Source: Phascolomyces articulosus (lineage: Eukaryota > Mucoromycota > Mucoromycetes > Mucorales > Lichtheimiaceae). Taken from it: a stretch of DNA of 64,000 bases. A program made the translations under genes and the position numbers. The DNA is taken from contig JAIXMP010000011.1 in assembly GCA_025677815.1 (NCBI GenBank), positions 496,001-560,000 on the forward strand. The letters are read 5' to 3'. Positions 48,863 to 61,048 of this stretch are shown here, one piece after another. A model generated the notes under the pieces. It was not told the origin of the DNA and searched no databases. It saw only the letters and a list, made by a program, of their open reading frames with translations. Numbering within the stretch: position 1 is the first letter of the stretch; every line of letters starts with the position of its first letter.

Positions 48863-51800
48863 GGCTGTTATATGTTATTATTATTATTATTGTTGTTGTT
48901 GTTGTTGTTGTTGTAGTTGATGTTGTGGACTAGGAGAATGGTATAAGAATTGATTTGTATATGTAAGAAATACAAGAAAGAGAAGAATGTTTATATATAT
49001 CGCGTGTTATATATAAAGGAGTGTTTGAGGGAGCTTTTCTTTTTAATATGTATCTAAATATATAATACATACGAAAGAAGGAAAGACGAAAGAAGGGGAT
49101 TGGGATACTATCGTCTATATATGAATATGGATGAAATGTAAGGATAGTGTACCTTTTTGTCCGTGTGTGTATATGTATGTTGTATGTGTATTTAAGTGTA
49201 CCTTTGAAGAAGTATGAAAAAGGAGTGGCAAAAGGAACAAAAGGAAAAAAAAAAAAAGTTAAAGAAGAGTAAAAAAAAAAAAAAGAAAAAAAAGTCGAAA
49301 TTCAGCAATAAAAACATTGATCGGAGTGCCTTGTTTTCAGTGGTTTAATGATGATGATTGTGTGTGTGTGTGTCTTTACTTAACTCAATCAACATTTGTG
49401 TAGCTTACTTTATTCAATCGACTTATTGTTTCTGTGATCTTTATAATGTTAAACGTTACATCTTTTTTTTATATAAACTAACCACTTACTTGACTACTAC
49501 TTAGACTATATGCTCCATCTAAAATCCCCGAGAATGTTCTCTTACGTGTTTTATTATAATATAATAATAAAAGAAGACCAAGTTTATCATCTCCGCCTTT
49601 TTTCATAGAAACGGTTTCTCGTTAATTATGTTTCAGTCAATATATAGTCCATCGTAGTGCGTGTCTGTCGATCCTTCTTTTGGGGTTATATAAAAAAGTT
49701 ATTTATGTATTTCATGATGACCAACGCATGCCATGGCTAATATAGCAAATGAATTACTTGATAATATATTTGTACGACAATTTAATTGATATCTTGTTAC
49801 ACATATCAACATTGACCATATACTCTCTTTCTCCTTTAATGAATAAGGTTAGTACCGTTTATTAAGATCCCGTTTTTATTATTCTAAGCCATTTTTCACT
49901 TCAACGTGGTAAGTGTTACTCAGTTACAACTAGTAGTGGTTGCTTAGGTACAAGTATCTCTTCTTCAGTTTCCATATTTACCAAAACTCTCTCTATATAT
50001 AAGGTTACCATTACAACTAATGTTTGGTTACCATAACAACGTATCATTATAACTAACAGAAAAGTTTCTTTTCCAAGGGATTCCCGGTCTTACATGATTC
50101 CATTCCCTTTCCCCACGATTTAACTAAGAGTATGGCAAAAAGTATATCTCCCCCTGTGTATGTTCTTATGTGTAAGCCTTCGCTCCTTTTTACTCCATTC
50201 CTGCCCCCGACCATTCGGATAAATCAGAAACATGTCCAATGACGCGAGACCAGCATGTGTTCAGTATGCGTAAAATGAATCCAATAAAGCTTTTTTTAAA
50301 AAACTTTAAAAACAGGTATTTCCTGCATTTTTCATAAAAAAAACTACAGGAACGAAATTTGTTCTGGATTAAATTCGTGTTCGATTTCACATGCATTGCT
50401 AGGTTGTAAAACCAAAAGGTACAACAAAACGCGCATATGTGCATGTGACAAGAAGTGTATAAAACTATTGGATTGTTTTGATGCTGCTGTTGGTTGTGCC
50501 ACCTCATCTTTCAAAATAGAAACATTTCCATAGAACGATGAGGAGGATGATAAAATGAACCAGATCGTATCGTATCGGCTATAATACGTATAATATAAAA
50601 GAAATTACTTTTTAAAATGAAATTATATATTATTATTATTAATTAATAAAAGTGGGGGAATATTTGTAGAATCCTTAATTGTTTTCATTTTAGGCGTTGC
50701 CTTTGATTGATTTGAATTATTATTATTATATATAATGTCACACAAGATATATTTCCATCATACCACTCAGATAATCCAAAGAATGAAGAGCGGTAATTAT
50801 TTATTTAAATGGGAATAGAACGATCAAGAGTATAAAGTAATTATTATACATAAGAGAAGTAGCTAAACATTGAGTTGTAACAACAACAGTGACACCTAAT
50901 ACAACTTTGATGGAAAAAAAGAACAATAAGATATTTATCTGGACCCTTTTACACACGAATTTATGATGTACGTGGGAAAGTTTTCTATTTTGTTTTTCAT
51001 CCTTTTTGGTTAGAATAGAACTGAATAATAAACAAAGTTTACACCGACATCGTTCATTTATGTTAACGGCATTGAAGCTCCATTCCAACATACTGGTTGA
51101 GCATATAACCCAACAACAGTGGATCACATTGCATATATATAAACATGTGAAAAAATTTGATACTTTTCATGTCACCCAACCATACCAATCAACTGTAAAA
51201 ACAACAATGCTAACAACTACTGTGTGTAAACCGCATGCTACACGAGTTTCATTGTTGTTTTAGACCTTTTTATACCAAATTAAAAAAATTGACGTGATGA
51301 TATATATATATCAAAATATTGGTAGTTGTAGCACATTAGAAGTTGCTATTATCAAACGACCACCAGTAACTATTTAATAATAATAAATTATCACCCCACT
51401 GGCAACAGCTATTATTTTTAAAATCAAAATTAGGAATGATAAACTCTATTTTTTTTGTTTTGTTTATATTACCACATACTGCTTAATTAATCCTATTTCT
51501 TGTCACGTAATATCATATCTACATGTACTCAGAATTTGTCCTAAACTATACATTTATACTATTATACGTAAGCAACTCATTAATATAATGATGAGCAATG
51601 GAATAAGATATATTATCAATGATAACAATAATTGATATTCCCCATATGTATAAGGTGATGATGCAGTATAGAGTAGACTAATAAAATAGCATTGTATCCA
51701 GAAGAATGGGACCTAAATAGTCAAGTTAAAAAAACTGCATGAATTTAAAAATAATGAGAGTATAATTTTGACATTGTCGACTCAAAAATAATGTCAAAAC

Positions 51801-52085
51801 GAAGAACGAATTTTCTTATAGGATGCAAAAAAAAGGACTTGCATCTTCTTTAAAGTAGTACACAAAAAGATATTTATGATCAATTGTCATAAAAATTCTA
51901 TACAAGTGTTTCTTTTTTTAGTATAATTATACTAGAAATGCCTGTAACATTTTTATATACAAATTTTCGAATTACGGGCAGCTACCTACCAGAGAGAGAA
52001 AAAATGACTCCTTATATCACAGCGACCTTGTGTTATTATGTGAGAAATTAACCTTCAAATCAATCATTATCAGATAAACAATAAA
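48863..52085. other. Intergenic, 3.2 kb
   Basis: Begins with the scaffold's leader, carrying a TTG/ATT microsatellite (48875-48913; CAA on the gene's strand). A-runs follow near 49240-49290, then AT-rich DNA. Short frames (50190-50507, 50801-51127, 51006-51263) have no motif. Confidence 0.4.
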
Positions 52086-52348
52086 ATGATATTATCCATA
52101 TAATCTTTTGTGTTGCTCGCTGGATTGGCTCTTGTTTCCGTCTCTTCCTCTTCCATGACTAAACCTGTTTCTGCTAATATTGATGGTGTTTCTCATCAAT
52201 GAATAAACAGTGTACGTCGGATGGCACTCGTCAAGGCAGCTTTAGAAAAAGACAAGCTCAAGAATGCGATAAATTTGCTCTTGCAACCCCAGACTCCATC
52301 ATGAAATGTGAAATGCGTACATTGGATATGGGTTATGAACAGTCCTAG
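52086..52348 (+). pseudogene. Small secreted cysteine-containing protein relic
   Basis: After an ATG at 52086 and an early stop, a shifted frame gives a signal-peptide-like LLAGLALVSVSSSSMTKPVS, then ANIDGVSHQ and a stop. A neighbouring frame continues with NKQCTSDGTRQGSFRKRQAQ, ECDKFALATPDSIMKCEMRT and a stop at 52348. Three Cys in about 45 residues after a secretion-like leader suggest a small secreted protein, but at least two disruptions are present and no family was recognised. The 25-base gap between the frames is too short for a normal intron. Confidence 0.4.
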
Positions 52349-53354
52349 TTATATAGGACTCATATATGTTATAATTTAAGACTGTTTAAACTGATTTATG
52401 ACAATCAAGTTCCCCTTCTCTCCTGTTCTCTGTTATTTAGTCCTCTCTATATACCATTCTCTCAATAGATATACCATAATATACTTTTCTTTGCCACATC
52501 TAGTGTACTATTGTTCATAATATGTATGCAATAATATAAAAACTCGTTTATCTCTAGAGGACATACATATGTGAGTAACGGTTGAATTATATTCAAATGA
52601 AATGCGATCATCAACACTAAAACCCCATCTCGGTATTTTATCGACCATAGAGCGATAATTTTTAAAATAATGCATGATACTAAAGGTATATGTGTACGAC
52701 GCATAGACTATCCAGCACTTTTTTTCTTGTTCAAACAATCGTCGGTTCCATATATGAAATATCCATACTTGATTTCAAATGTATATCATATATACTTGCC
52801 TAATGCATGTACTAACTTTCTGGTACGTCAAAATGTTTTTTTACATAAAATAAGATTTTAAGGATCATAGGGCGGCTATGTAATATAATAAACTAAACGT
52901 CACCCTTATTTGGTGAGCCACAATAATATTTGTTTTTATTACTAAGCAAAGAAAATAACTTACAATAGTAGTAGATTACTATTTTGTCAAAATATCAAAA
53001 CGCAACAGCCAATATATAATAATAATAGCAATAATGATGGCTTTATTATAACAATTTTGCTTTAGCATAATAATAATGGCATTGCATAACATAAAATGGA
53101 CTACATATTATATCATTGTTAGATGGAATTTTGATTAATAGTTATCTGATATTATAATATTATTATTATTTTTATTAATGTTTCGCAAAGATTGAGTATG
53201 TTATGGGTAATAATAGTATAGCAAGATGTTGAAACTACTAGAGTAAAGCACTGCATCTTTTTTACAATTCTCTCCATTTTATTTTCTTTAGTTATTAAGG
53301 ATACATTATATGGTGGATTATTATACCATATTCAGCTTGACAAAGCTTGCCTTT
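52349..53354. other. Intergenic
   Basis: AT-rich; no gene seen. Short frames at 52462-52861 on both strands have no recognisable motif. Confidence 0.4.
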
Positions 53355-54292
53355 TCACTGTTCATGATGAAAATCTTTTGCACTATTTTGGAATTTTTCA
53401 ATAAACGCTTTTCTTGTGTTTGTATGTGGATAAGGGATGTCCTTTGGCACAGATTTGTTCAAAAAATTACATAAACGATCCCACTCTTCACCTAATTCCA
53501 TGATAAACAAACGTTCACTTGGTACATTTTGTTTGACCCATTCAATATGCGCTTCATATTTTTCTTTGATCATATCCTCCTCATAATCATTCAATGCTTT
53601 GCGTGTCTTATTTCGTTCCGGATCTTTAAAGAGACCATCCAATATCAATGTTCGTACCATTTCACGGACCTGTTTTGCCAAAAGAGCGTTGTTACTTGTA
53701 TCTGCAGGAGAAATATCTGACTCCAACACTCGCACAATGGTATTCTTAAAGGATGCATACCAACTCTCTGTATCACGAAGGGTTAATATGATTTTTGCGT
53801 CTGGATAATATTTGATGAGGCGATCAAGGAATGAAACAGTGGGCCTATTCAGTAGATTATATTATTAGTATATGACATGTTGTTGTGAAATAGGATAGGC
53901 AGTTTGGCATAAACTGGCATTTTATTTATGTATTTTTTCAAGGAATGAAAACTTTCATCGGTGTTTATCAATTTATCAAAACAAAGGGTCGCATATACAT
54001 ACCAATCAACAGCAGCATCAAAACCACTGTATAAAACATCCCAATCCACTGGTTGGTTTGGATTTTCATATGCTTCCTTGAATATATCAGGATGGCTCTC
54101 TGTGTTTTCGTACATGGCACGCATGTGATGTGTACGAAAACTAGATAATAATAAAAAACAGTTTTTGTAGTTAAAACTACAATACTTTTCGTTTATCCCC
54201 CGTTACGTACCCAAGGATTGCAAGTGCTTCCTTTAAACTGTTTGTTCCTGTTCTACCCCAACTGGCGCCAATGACCTGTAGCGGTGCCATAA
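53355..54292 (-). pseudogene. P-loop sulfotransferase-family gene with frameshift in the nucleotide-binding loop
   Basis: Three exons on the minus strand: 54211-54292, 54003-54140 and 53355-53844. The protein begins MAPLQVIGASWGRTGTN, the 5'-phosphosulfate loop of the fungal Sulfotransfer_4-type family. It then needs a two-base shift (an extra CA/TG at about 54240-54241) to continue with SLKEALAILG; read straight, it hits TAA at once. The rest is intact and typical: FRTHHMRAMYENTESHPDIF, VDWDVLYSGFDAAVDWPTVS, YYPDAKIILTLRDTESWYAS (3'-phosphate-binding region) and ELGEEWDRLCNFLNKSVPKD near the end. The total is about 235 residues, near family length. A sequencing error or unusual splicing cannot be excluded. 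Substrates of these fungal members are largely unknown. Confidence 0.72.
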
Positions 54293-55310
54293 TAGAATAT
54301 GTTTTTTACAACAGGAAGAAAAGGAGAGGAAGAAAAATAAAAAACAAAAAAAGCCAGGAAATTATCTGATGTGTTTGAACGCCGAGGTGTTTATGCAAGT
54401 TTAATAAATAAATAATTATGTCATCGACGTGGAAAAATGAGTAATGGTTTTATTTATACAATGACAACAGAAACTCGTAGAGATTTGTATTGATTGAACA
54501 AACGTTGTAGGCATGTTTTTCAATTTATTTTGTATATCTACAACAAAAAAAAAGAACACATTTTAATGGGAGTGGTGTAAATAGTTGTAGTGATAGTAGT
54601 AGTATTACTATTATGTTTCAAATACGTATGTTCCACTTTATCATCACGATCAATAGTACATATAATTAGCTACTAGCCAATCCAAGTAACGGTAGCTTTT
54701 TGACTCTGGCCACACCGCACTTACCAACTATTTATTCACTACAACAGCAGATTTGCATCAGAAGTACCAGATTTTTTTTGATCCAAAGGACGAAAAATCG
54801 GTGGTTATTAGGGTTTTCTCGTCCAATAACATTTTAATATAGTTGGGCCAATCAAAAAGTCCAGTTACATTATTTTAGTGGGTAGGTGTATGTATTCGTT
54901 TCCCGTTGCATTTAATGAACTTTAATTTCTATAAAAAAAAGTTCCTTAGTAGACAAACTACTCCAAATGCGAAAGGGGCGTGGTTTTCATACAATTAACA
55001 TTTAAAAGATTTACATATTCACATCGATTCATTGCCGCTACTACACACCACACCACAGTGAATTAATACATTATTATATACAGCTTATTTCATTGTAAGT
55101 AATGATCCTGTAGGTATGTATATTATTAAAACTATTATTAATTAATAAATAATAACCCGCATCAAAAGAAGCGTTTTTTATAAACTTGAAAATAAAATTT
55201 CGGAATTTTATTTTTTATTTGTGGGATCAACGTGAAAACACGCGACAGACTTTTTCTTTTAAAACTTTATTTTTGTTTCTTCCCTCCCTCACATTAATAT
55301 GAATCCAAAT
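54293..55310. other. Intergenic upstream of the sulfotransferase-like gene
   Basis: No gene seen. A GTAGT triplet run lies near 54585-54603. Confidence 0.4.
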
Positions 55311-57107
55311 GTCGACTTCAGCAGCAACACAACGGCAAGCAACAACCGTGATTGAAGAAGGATCTTCGACTACAGGAAAACGAAAATTACATAAACATCA
55401 AAGACTGATAAAGAAGCCTTTAGTGAATTACTAAATGAAATGTTACAACAAAAGCTTGGAGGGATCGTCTCAAATTAAACTAAAGAAGACTTTGCTACTT
55501 TTCTGGAGAAAGAAAAATCATTTGTCCTCATGGTACAATTAAAATGGCCTTCTTACAAGATTCATGCCATAGTTATCAGCCCGGCTAATATATATGAAAC
55601 ATTAACACCACATGAACACGGTATTCCACAGGGTCCATTTCAAGTTACCCCTGTTGGAAGCAACGAACCAATCACTTCTTCATTTGCTGCTCGCAAATAT
55701 GGTAATGCTATGTGATGGTCTTTCCTCGAGCAAACCAAGGTCAAGAAATTATGTGATATACATAAGATGGTTTTGCCAACCGGATGGCCATTCGTACTGA
55801 CAAGACAGTGTCCTTACTAGTTACAATCAAAAATAATCACACACTAATTGTATCAGAATACGAGAAACGGCAAAAAAAAAAGCGTAAAAGCAAGATGAGC
55901 AGTTATGTAGCCATTCTCACTCACCTTGCAGGAAAATCTAAAAGTCAGTTGGAACAGATTCTACAATCTGTAGAAGGATGTATCACGGAGCTACAAGCAA
56001 CTCAAATTGAATTGAAAAAGGAATCTGGGCAGGCAACCAAAGCATGGCAAACTACAAAGGACGAATTAAAGAAGAGCAGGGGCAAAGTAAAATGATTACT
56101 TAACAAAAAAATAAAATATGATGTCCGAGAGAAGAGGAAAGCGAATAGAGCCATTTTCAATAACAAACGAATAAGTCCGCGAAGAGTCATTTGCCAAGAG
56201 GTTTGCCAGAAGGAGGAAAAAGCGTACCTGCTGAGGAACAATTAAAGTCATGCTCTTTTACTGGTATCATCGACCCAGAAGAATTATTGTGGCATCAAAG
56301 TGTAATTATCATGCTGGAGTGATAAATGTAGTATATATTTGAAATAAAATATGATTACTCATAATAGTTAATATACTTGGTTCGACTTTCTGTAAAAAAT
56401 TATTCTTCGCGAATTTTATGTCAAACTAGCCCGCAAAGAACGTCAGTATACTAAAGAATCATCTGCCGCCAAACTCCCCTGCCATCGAAAGAAATTGAAT
56501 ATAATGATGCTGTAGGCTTTTTTTTATTGGTCTATTGGTAGTTGTGTTAAACGCTTTGAATCTACCGTACTTTATATCATTTCAAGACTAACCTGATACG
56601 CGTGAATTAATAGGATTGGCCAGGCAGAAATGGGTTATAACACGTTTCTGAAAGGAAGACCACGAAGAGGAGGCAAGCAGTTCCGAAAAGAGCACCATAA
56701 ATCGACAACAATTGCATTACAAAATGAGCATATGCCTGTCAAGCCAAATTTGTGTCTTTTGTTTTCAGCCATCGAGTCTCCTACCAGGGACAGTTATTAA
56801 AGATGAAAAAAGATTATAAAAATTCGCATGATGCTCTTGTGTGCAACAACGTTAACTGTCTAGCTTTATTAACTGGATATACCACTTTCAGCAGAGATGC
56901 TGTAGGCGTCACCGGTATTGGGTAGCAGCAACGGCAACAATTTTTTCAAGTGACAAGAAATCACATCCGCCTTACAATCCATCAGCCTCCACAACTACTG
57001 CAACCACCACCGGTCATTTCGAACTGGATCAAGTTTATCGTTCGATCTCGTCATCATCATTTTTTTTTTTTGCATGGCACGTAAATTTGTTATACTTTTA
57101 TATAATA
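55311..57107 (+). pseudogene. Relic of a TnpB/Fanzor-like (OrfB zinc-ribbon) mobile element
   Basis: The 3' part is informative. At 56590-56760 the plus strand reads MGYNTFLKGRPRRGGKQFRK; a frame change gives CVFCFQPSSLLPG (CxxC), and another gives KNSHDALVCNNVNC with LTGYTTFSRDAVGVTGIG (second Cys pair and an RDxxG motif, about 56815-56925). A split zinc ribbon followed by RDxxxAxxIG is the C-terminus of OrfB/TnpB and eukaryotic Fanzor nucleases. The 5' part (55311-56095) encodes SKTDKEAFSELLNEMLQQKL, MVQLKWPSYKIHAIVISPAN and a helical Lys/Glu-rich stretch (HLAGKSKSQLEQILQSVEGC). This may be the N-terminus of the same protein or a partner gene. At least five stops or frameshifts make it non-functional. 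Element ends were not found. Family call is inference from the zinc ribbon. Confidence 0.5.
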
Positions 57108-57286
57108 AATTCTATAATTTTAAAACATCTAGTGACAAATACTTAGGTGCAGGTCAAACATTCATGTAATTTCATGGACTTTTTCGTAGCCTTTAATATA
57201 ATCACTCCGCCTTCCTTTATATACATGTATGATGTGTACCGAAAAATCGTAGCGGAACCTTTTTCTTTTTTTTTTTTTATAACACA

Positions 57287-59107
57287 ATGTCACTTGCACT
57301 TCGTGAAGATAACTTTGTTGTGATCGATGTTGGATCCCACGTAACCCGTGCTGGTATGGGTACTCATGATACCAACAAAGCACCTACTGTCGTACGTTTT
57401 TTTAACCATGGATTCCATTGAAGCCTCAGATTAGAAGCAGCATTGTAGATTAACACTTTATTTTGGGGGGAACGCGTCTTTTTTTTTTCTCATCGTAAAA
57501 ATCATTCATAGACGGTCAACATGTCAGATTTTAACTATCCATTAAAAAGTGATAAAATTATCTCCTGGGAAGATTTAGAAGCATGCTGGTAATGATAAGA
57601 AGAATTGAGATTGGATTATCAGATCCCTAAGTTTCTCTCATTATCAATGATCTAAATGTCGCAAGGTTTTTATTTACATATTTATCATTTCTATTAGGCA
57701 TCATATCCTCTTTAAAGAACTTGGCATCAAGAAATCGCGAAACGAACATCCTGTATTACTTGCTGTACCAACACAATGGTCAAAATTTGAACATGAACGT
57801 ATTGCACAAATGTTTTTCGAACGATTTAATGTACCTGGCATATATATTGCTCCACAACCCTTGTTGGCACTTTATGGATGTGGTGCTGTATCGGGTGTTG
57901 CAGTAGATATTGGAGAAGATTCAACACGTAAATATATATCATTGGAGGAAGAAGAAAGACAGAAAAAATAATGCAATGGATTGTTTGGTGGAGAGAATTA
58001 TTTAACGTGAACCAAAAAAAAAAAAGAAGAATACTAACATGAAACATATATGATATAGAGATCAATGTTGTCATTGATAGTCTTCTTCAATCTCAGTCGA
58101 CCACAACGATTCCTGTGGGTGGTGCGCAATTTGATGAGTACTTGTTAAGATTAATGAAAAACGATACATCTTTAGTACAACAATTCGAAGGAAAAGAAGG
58201 TGTAGCATTAGATAAAGAATTTGCACGATTTGTCAAGGAACAATCTGGTTTATGTAACATTTTTGTCGGTCATGATGCCGTCACCAAAGAACAACAAGCT
58301 GCCGCCAATATCATTGAGAATGCTGCAGCAGCAGCAACAGAGGAAGCCATTGAAGACGATATCCCTACAAATGAAAAGGATGATGATGATAAACCAAAGG
58401 ATGTTCCTGATACCGTTGAAATAGAATATAAAAACCACAAGGTGAGAGAGAAAGGACATGTTATTGATTATGGAGGAACAAGAGTGTAGTGAAGGGTTAT
58501 GGAGAAAAAAAGATATATGAATTATATATTGGGGTCCCGTGACTGCACATACACCCTTCTAAATTCATCTATTTTAGTTTATGGTTGGGCCTTATCGTCA
58601 TAAAGTATTTGATCCGTTATTTGATTTAAGTCTTACTGGCGAGAATGGATTGGGCTTGATCGAATCTATGCGTCTTGCAGCATCTCATTGTGAACCTCCA
58701 GAGATTAGACCCAAACTCTGGGAAAGTGTGGCTTTGTGTGGTGGTGGATCCCTTATTTCTGGATTACAACCGAGGATAAGAGCCGAAGTCACCAGTGTAT
58801 TGCCATGCTCAGAGAACATTGGGGATGCTCAACCAAGACAAGTTGGTTACTTACGGATACCAGATTATTTCACTCTATTGAAGGATCGAAAATATCGAAA
58901 CTTATGTACATGGTTAGGCGGTGAAATCGTTGCAAAGGTAAAATAAATGACCGAATAATAATAATAATAATGACGTGGAAATTAATACGTATAACCTAAC
59001 CGCCTATATATATATAATCGTAGCTCGTTTTTATTGATGCAAAGAACTATGTCAGCAAGGTGGATTATAATGAAAGCGGACCTTCAGTAGTACACACATT
59101 CCTATAG
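57287..59107 (+). CDS. Divergent actin-related protein (Arp9/Arp42-like candidate)
   Basis: Six exons: 57287-57391, 57512-57588, 57698-57927, 58059-58441, 58578-58937 and 59024-59107, giving 412 residues. Actin-fold blocks are present: phosphate-1 region FVVIDVGSHVTRAGMG (residues 9-25), HPVLLAVPTQWSKFEHERIA, a VAVDIGEDSTQINVVIDSLL phosphate-2 region, GGAQFDEYLLRLM, and ESVALCGGGSLISGL near the adenosine site. The C-terminus (CTWLGGEIVAK, then SKVDYNESGPSVVHTFL) replaces the actin WISK/RKCF end. An acidic insert rich in Glu/Asp/Ala lies at about residues 200-245. The divergent ATP site suggests a nuclear Arp of the SWI/SNF-RSC type (Arp7/Arp9, Arp42) rather than Arp1-3. That subfamily is inferred; Arp fold is firm. 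Confidence 0.8.
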
Positions 59108-61048
59108 TCGTTGGGATGGAAAGAAATAAAATATAAACATTGCTATTACTTTTATTTTTTCCTAATTGGAAGAATTGCATTATACAAACCAAAATTTATA
59201 AGTGGATGGGAGGGTCAGGATAATACAAACGAAGGGATACTATATATTTATACAACTTTTGGTTTACAAAAGAAAATATTCTTGATAGCTATTTTCTGGT
59301 AATGCTGAAATTGGATTTCATATCCCAAGAGTGAAGCTGCTGACCAATATTTTTTTTATCCTACTGAGCTCTTGTAACAGATATTGCATTATGCAATCGT
59401 AGTTCTTAGAATCATTGATTGATGCAGATAGGGTAGGATTAAATCCATAGAAGTATTCTACTAAGTCCTGGAGGGCAGCAACGCATGAAAATAGCGCATA
59501 AACTTTTGTATTATCCCATCATATGCTGTAATATACGTATTACACTAAAAAAAATATAATGCTAAAATAAGCAGTTTGCCACACAGCACAAAGAAACAAC
59601 ACATCTATTTGCAACAAGGAAATGACTATTCTCAAATTCACAGATAGACTTATCTTTTTTTTTACCCAAACGTTGTATACTATATGGTATATTACTCCAA
59701 AGAAGTATATTACAGCATCTTTTTTTTTTAAAAAAAATTGAGAGTCTATGAAAGTGCTGTACCAATAAAAAAGAGATCCTGATAAAAGTTGAAAAAAAAA
59801 AGGTCAACAGGGATTAATAAACAATAGAAAGATTCGGTCGATCTTTTGAACGATTAGATTACTATTTTTCATACGTGTATATGACGTTGTTAACCTTATT
59901 ATGAAAGTCTTTTCATCTTAGCCTCGATGAAATTTACGTACACGGAAGAAAGATTTAAAGTGGAATGTGGTATATGAAACCCTTTTATATCTAAAGAGTA
60001 AAAAAAGCACCCATGACATAATCATGCAATTGTTCACCAACTTACCTATATATTATATTCTTACGTACTCATTATTAACTTATTCGTATTGTGTAGTAAC
60101 TACCAGGCCATAATATTATAATTATCTTTATGATTCATTAGAGATACACATTTCATTATCAAAGAAGGTTTTAAATCCCCTTTCCGTTTTATAAACAAGA
60201 GTACCAGCTTGTCCGTATTGCTTTCGAACAAATACTTAGAGACCATGATCATCATTACTGTAAACCTAAATCCAATCTATAAAGTCATTTATAAAGTGAC
60301 TCCCGTTAATTCATATAAATTCAACCCTCAGTTAAGTCAATCAAATTTTATCCTCCCCCTCATAATACAAAGAGTATCTCTATCACTAATAGCTTAAGTT
60401 ACCCTCACTTATCTTCACCTCCCATTACATTCAGTCCCTCCCTCTTCGAGGTGAACTTAACGAGAGACCACGCTGTAGCTAAGAGAACATCTAATAATAT
60501 CTATCTAGATAATAAAATTATACGCCTAACTTGTTTGGTTTCATTGCCAATAATAACAACCATTCTTATGATATCAGATATCATGATAATTGCACATAAT
60601 AGAACCAAAAAGTTAAGGATAAATTTGAATTGAAATATAAAATGCATGCAGTTTTTATAATATACTTTAAAAATATTGTTTTTACCAAACAGAAAGGGGA
60701 CCTTAATAGCCAGAATGAACAATCACCTCAGCATAACAAACCTGCAGATATGTGCATACTCCAGCATAATACGACGGCTGTCAGTTTCTATTTAACTAAT
60801 AATATATGGCTTGAAAAAAAAAATAAAAAGACTGATTATAAACTGCTTATACCAACTTTAAAGGAGTAGTGAATAAAAAGGAAACTGCCCACCAATACTA
60901 ATACATTATAGATTAAAATTGGTACCTATGCTCAGTTTTAGTATACTCTCATCCGTACTATCAATATCAAATCTTTTTAACTGGCTTCTTTTTTCAGTTT
61001 TTCTTCTTCTTTTCTTCTTCTTTACATAAATCAAGTAATGGATTGATC
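59108..61048. other. Intergenic, 1.9 kb
   Basis: AT-rich with no supported gene. The last 60 bases are pyrimidine-rich (TTCTTCTT) and probably the leader of the dioxygenase gene. Confidence 0.4.
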
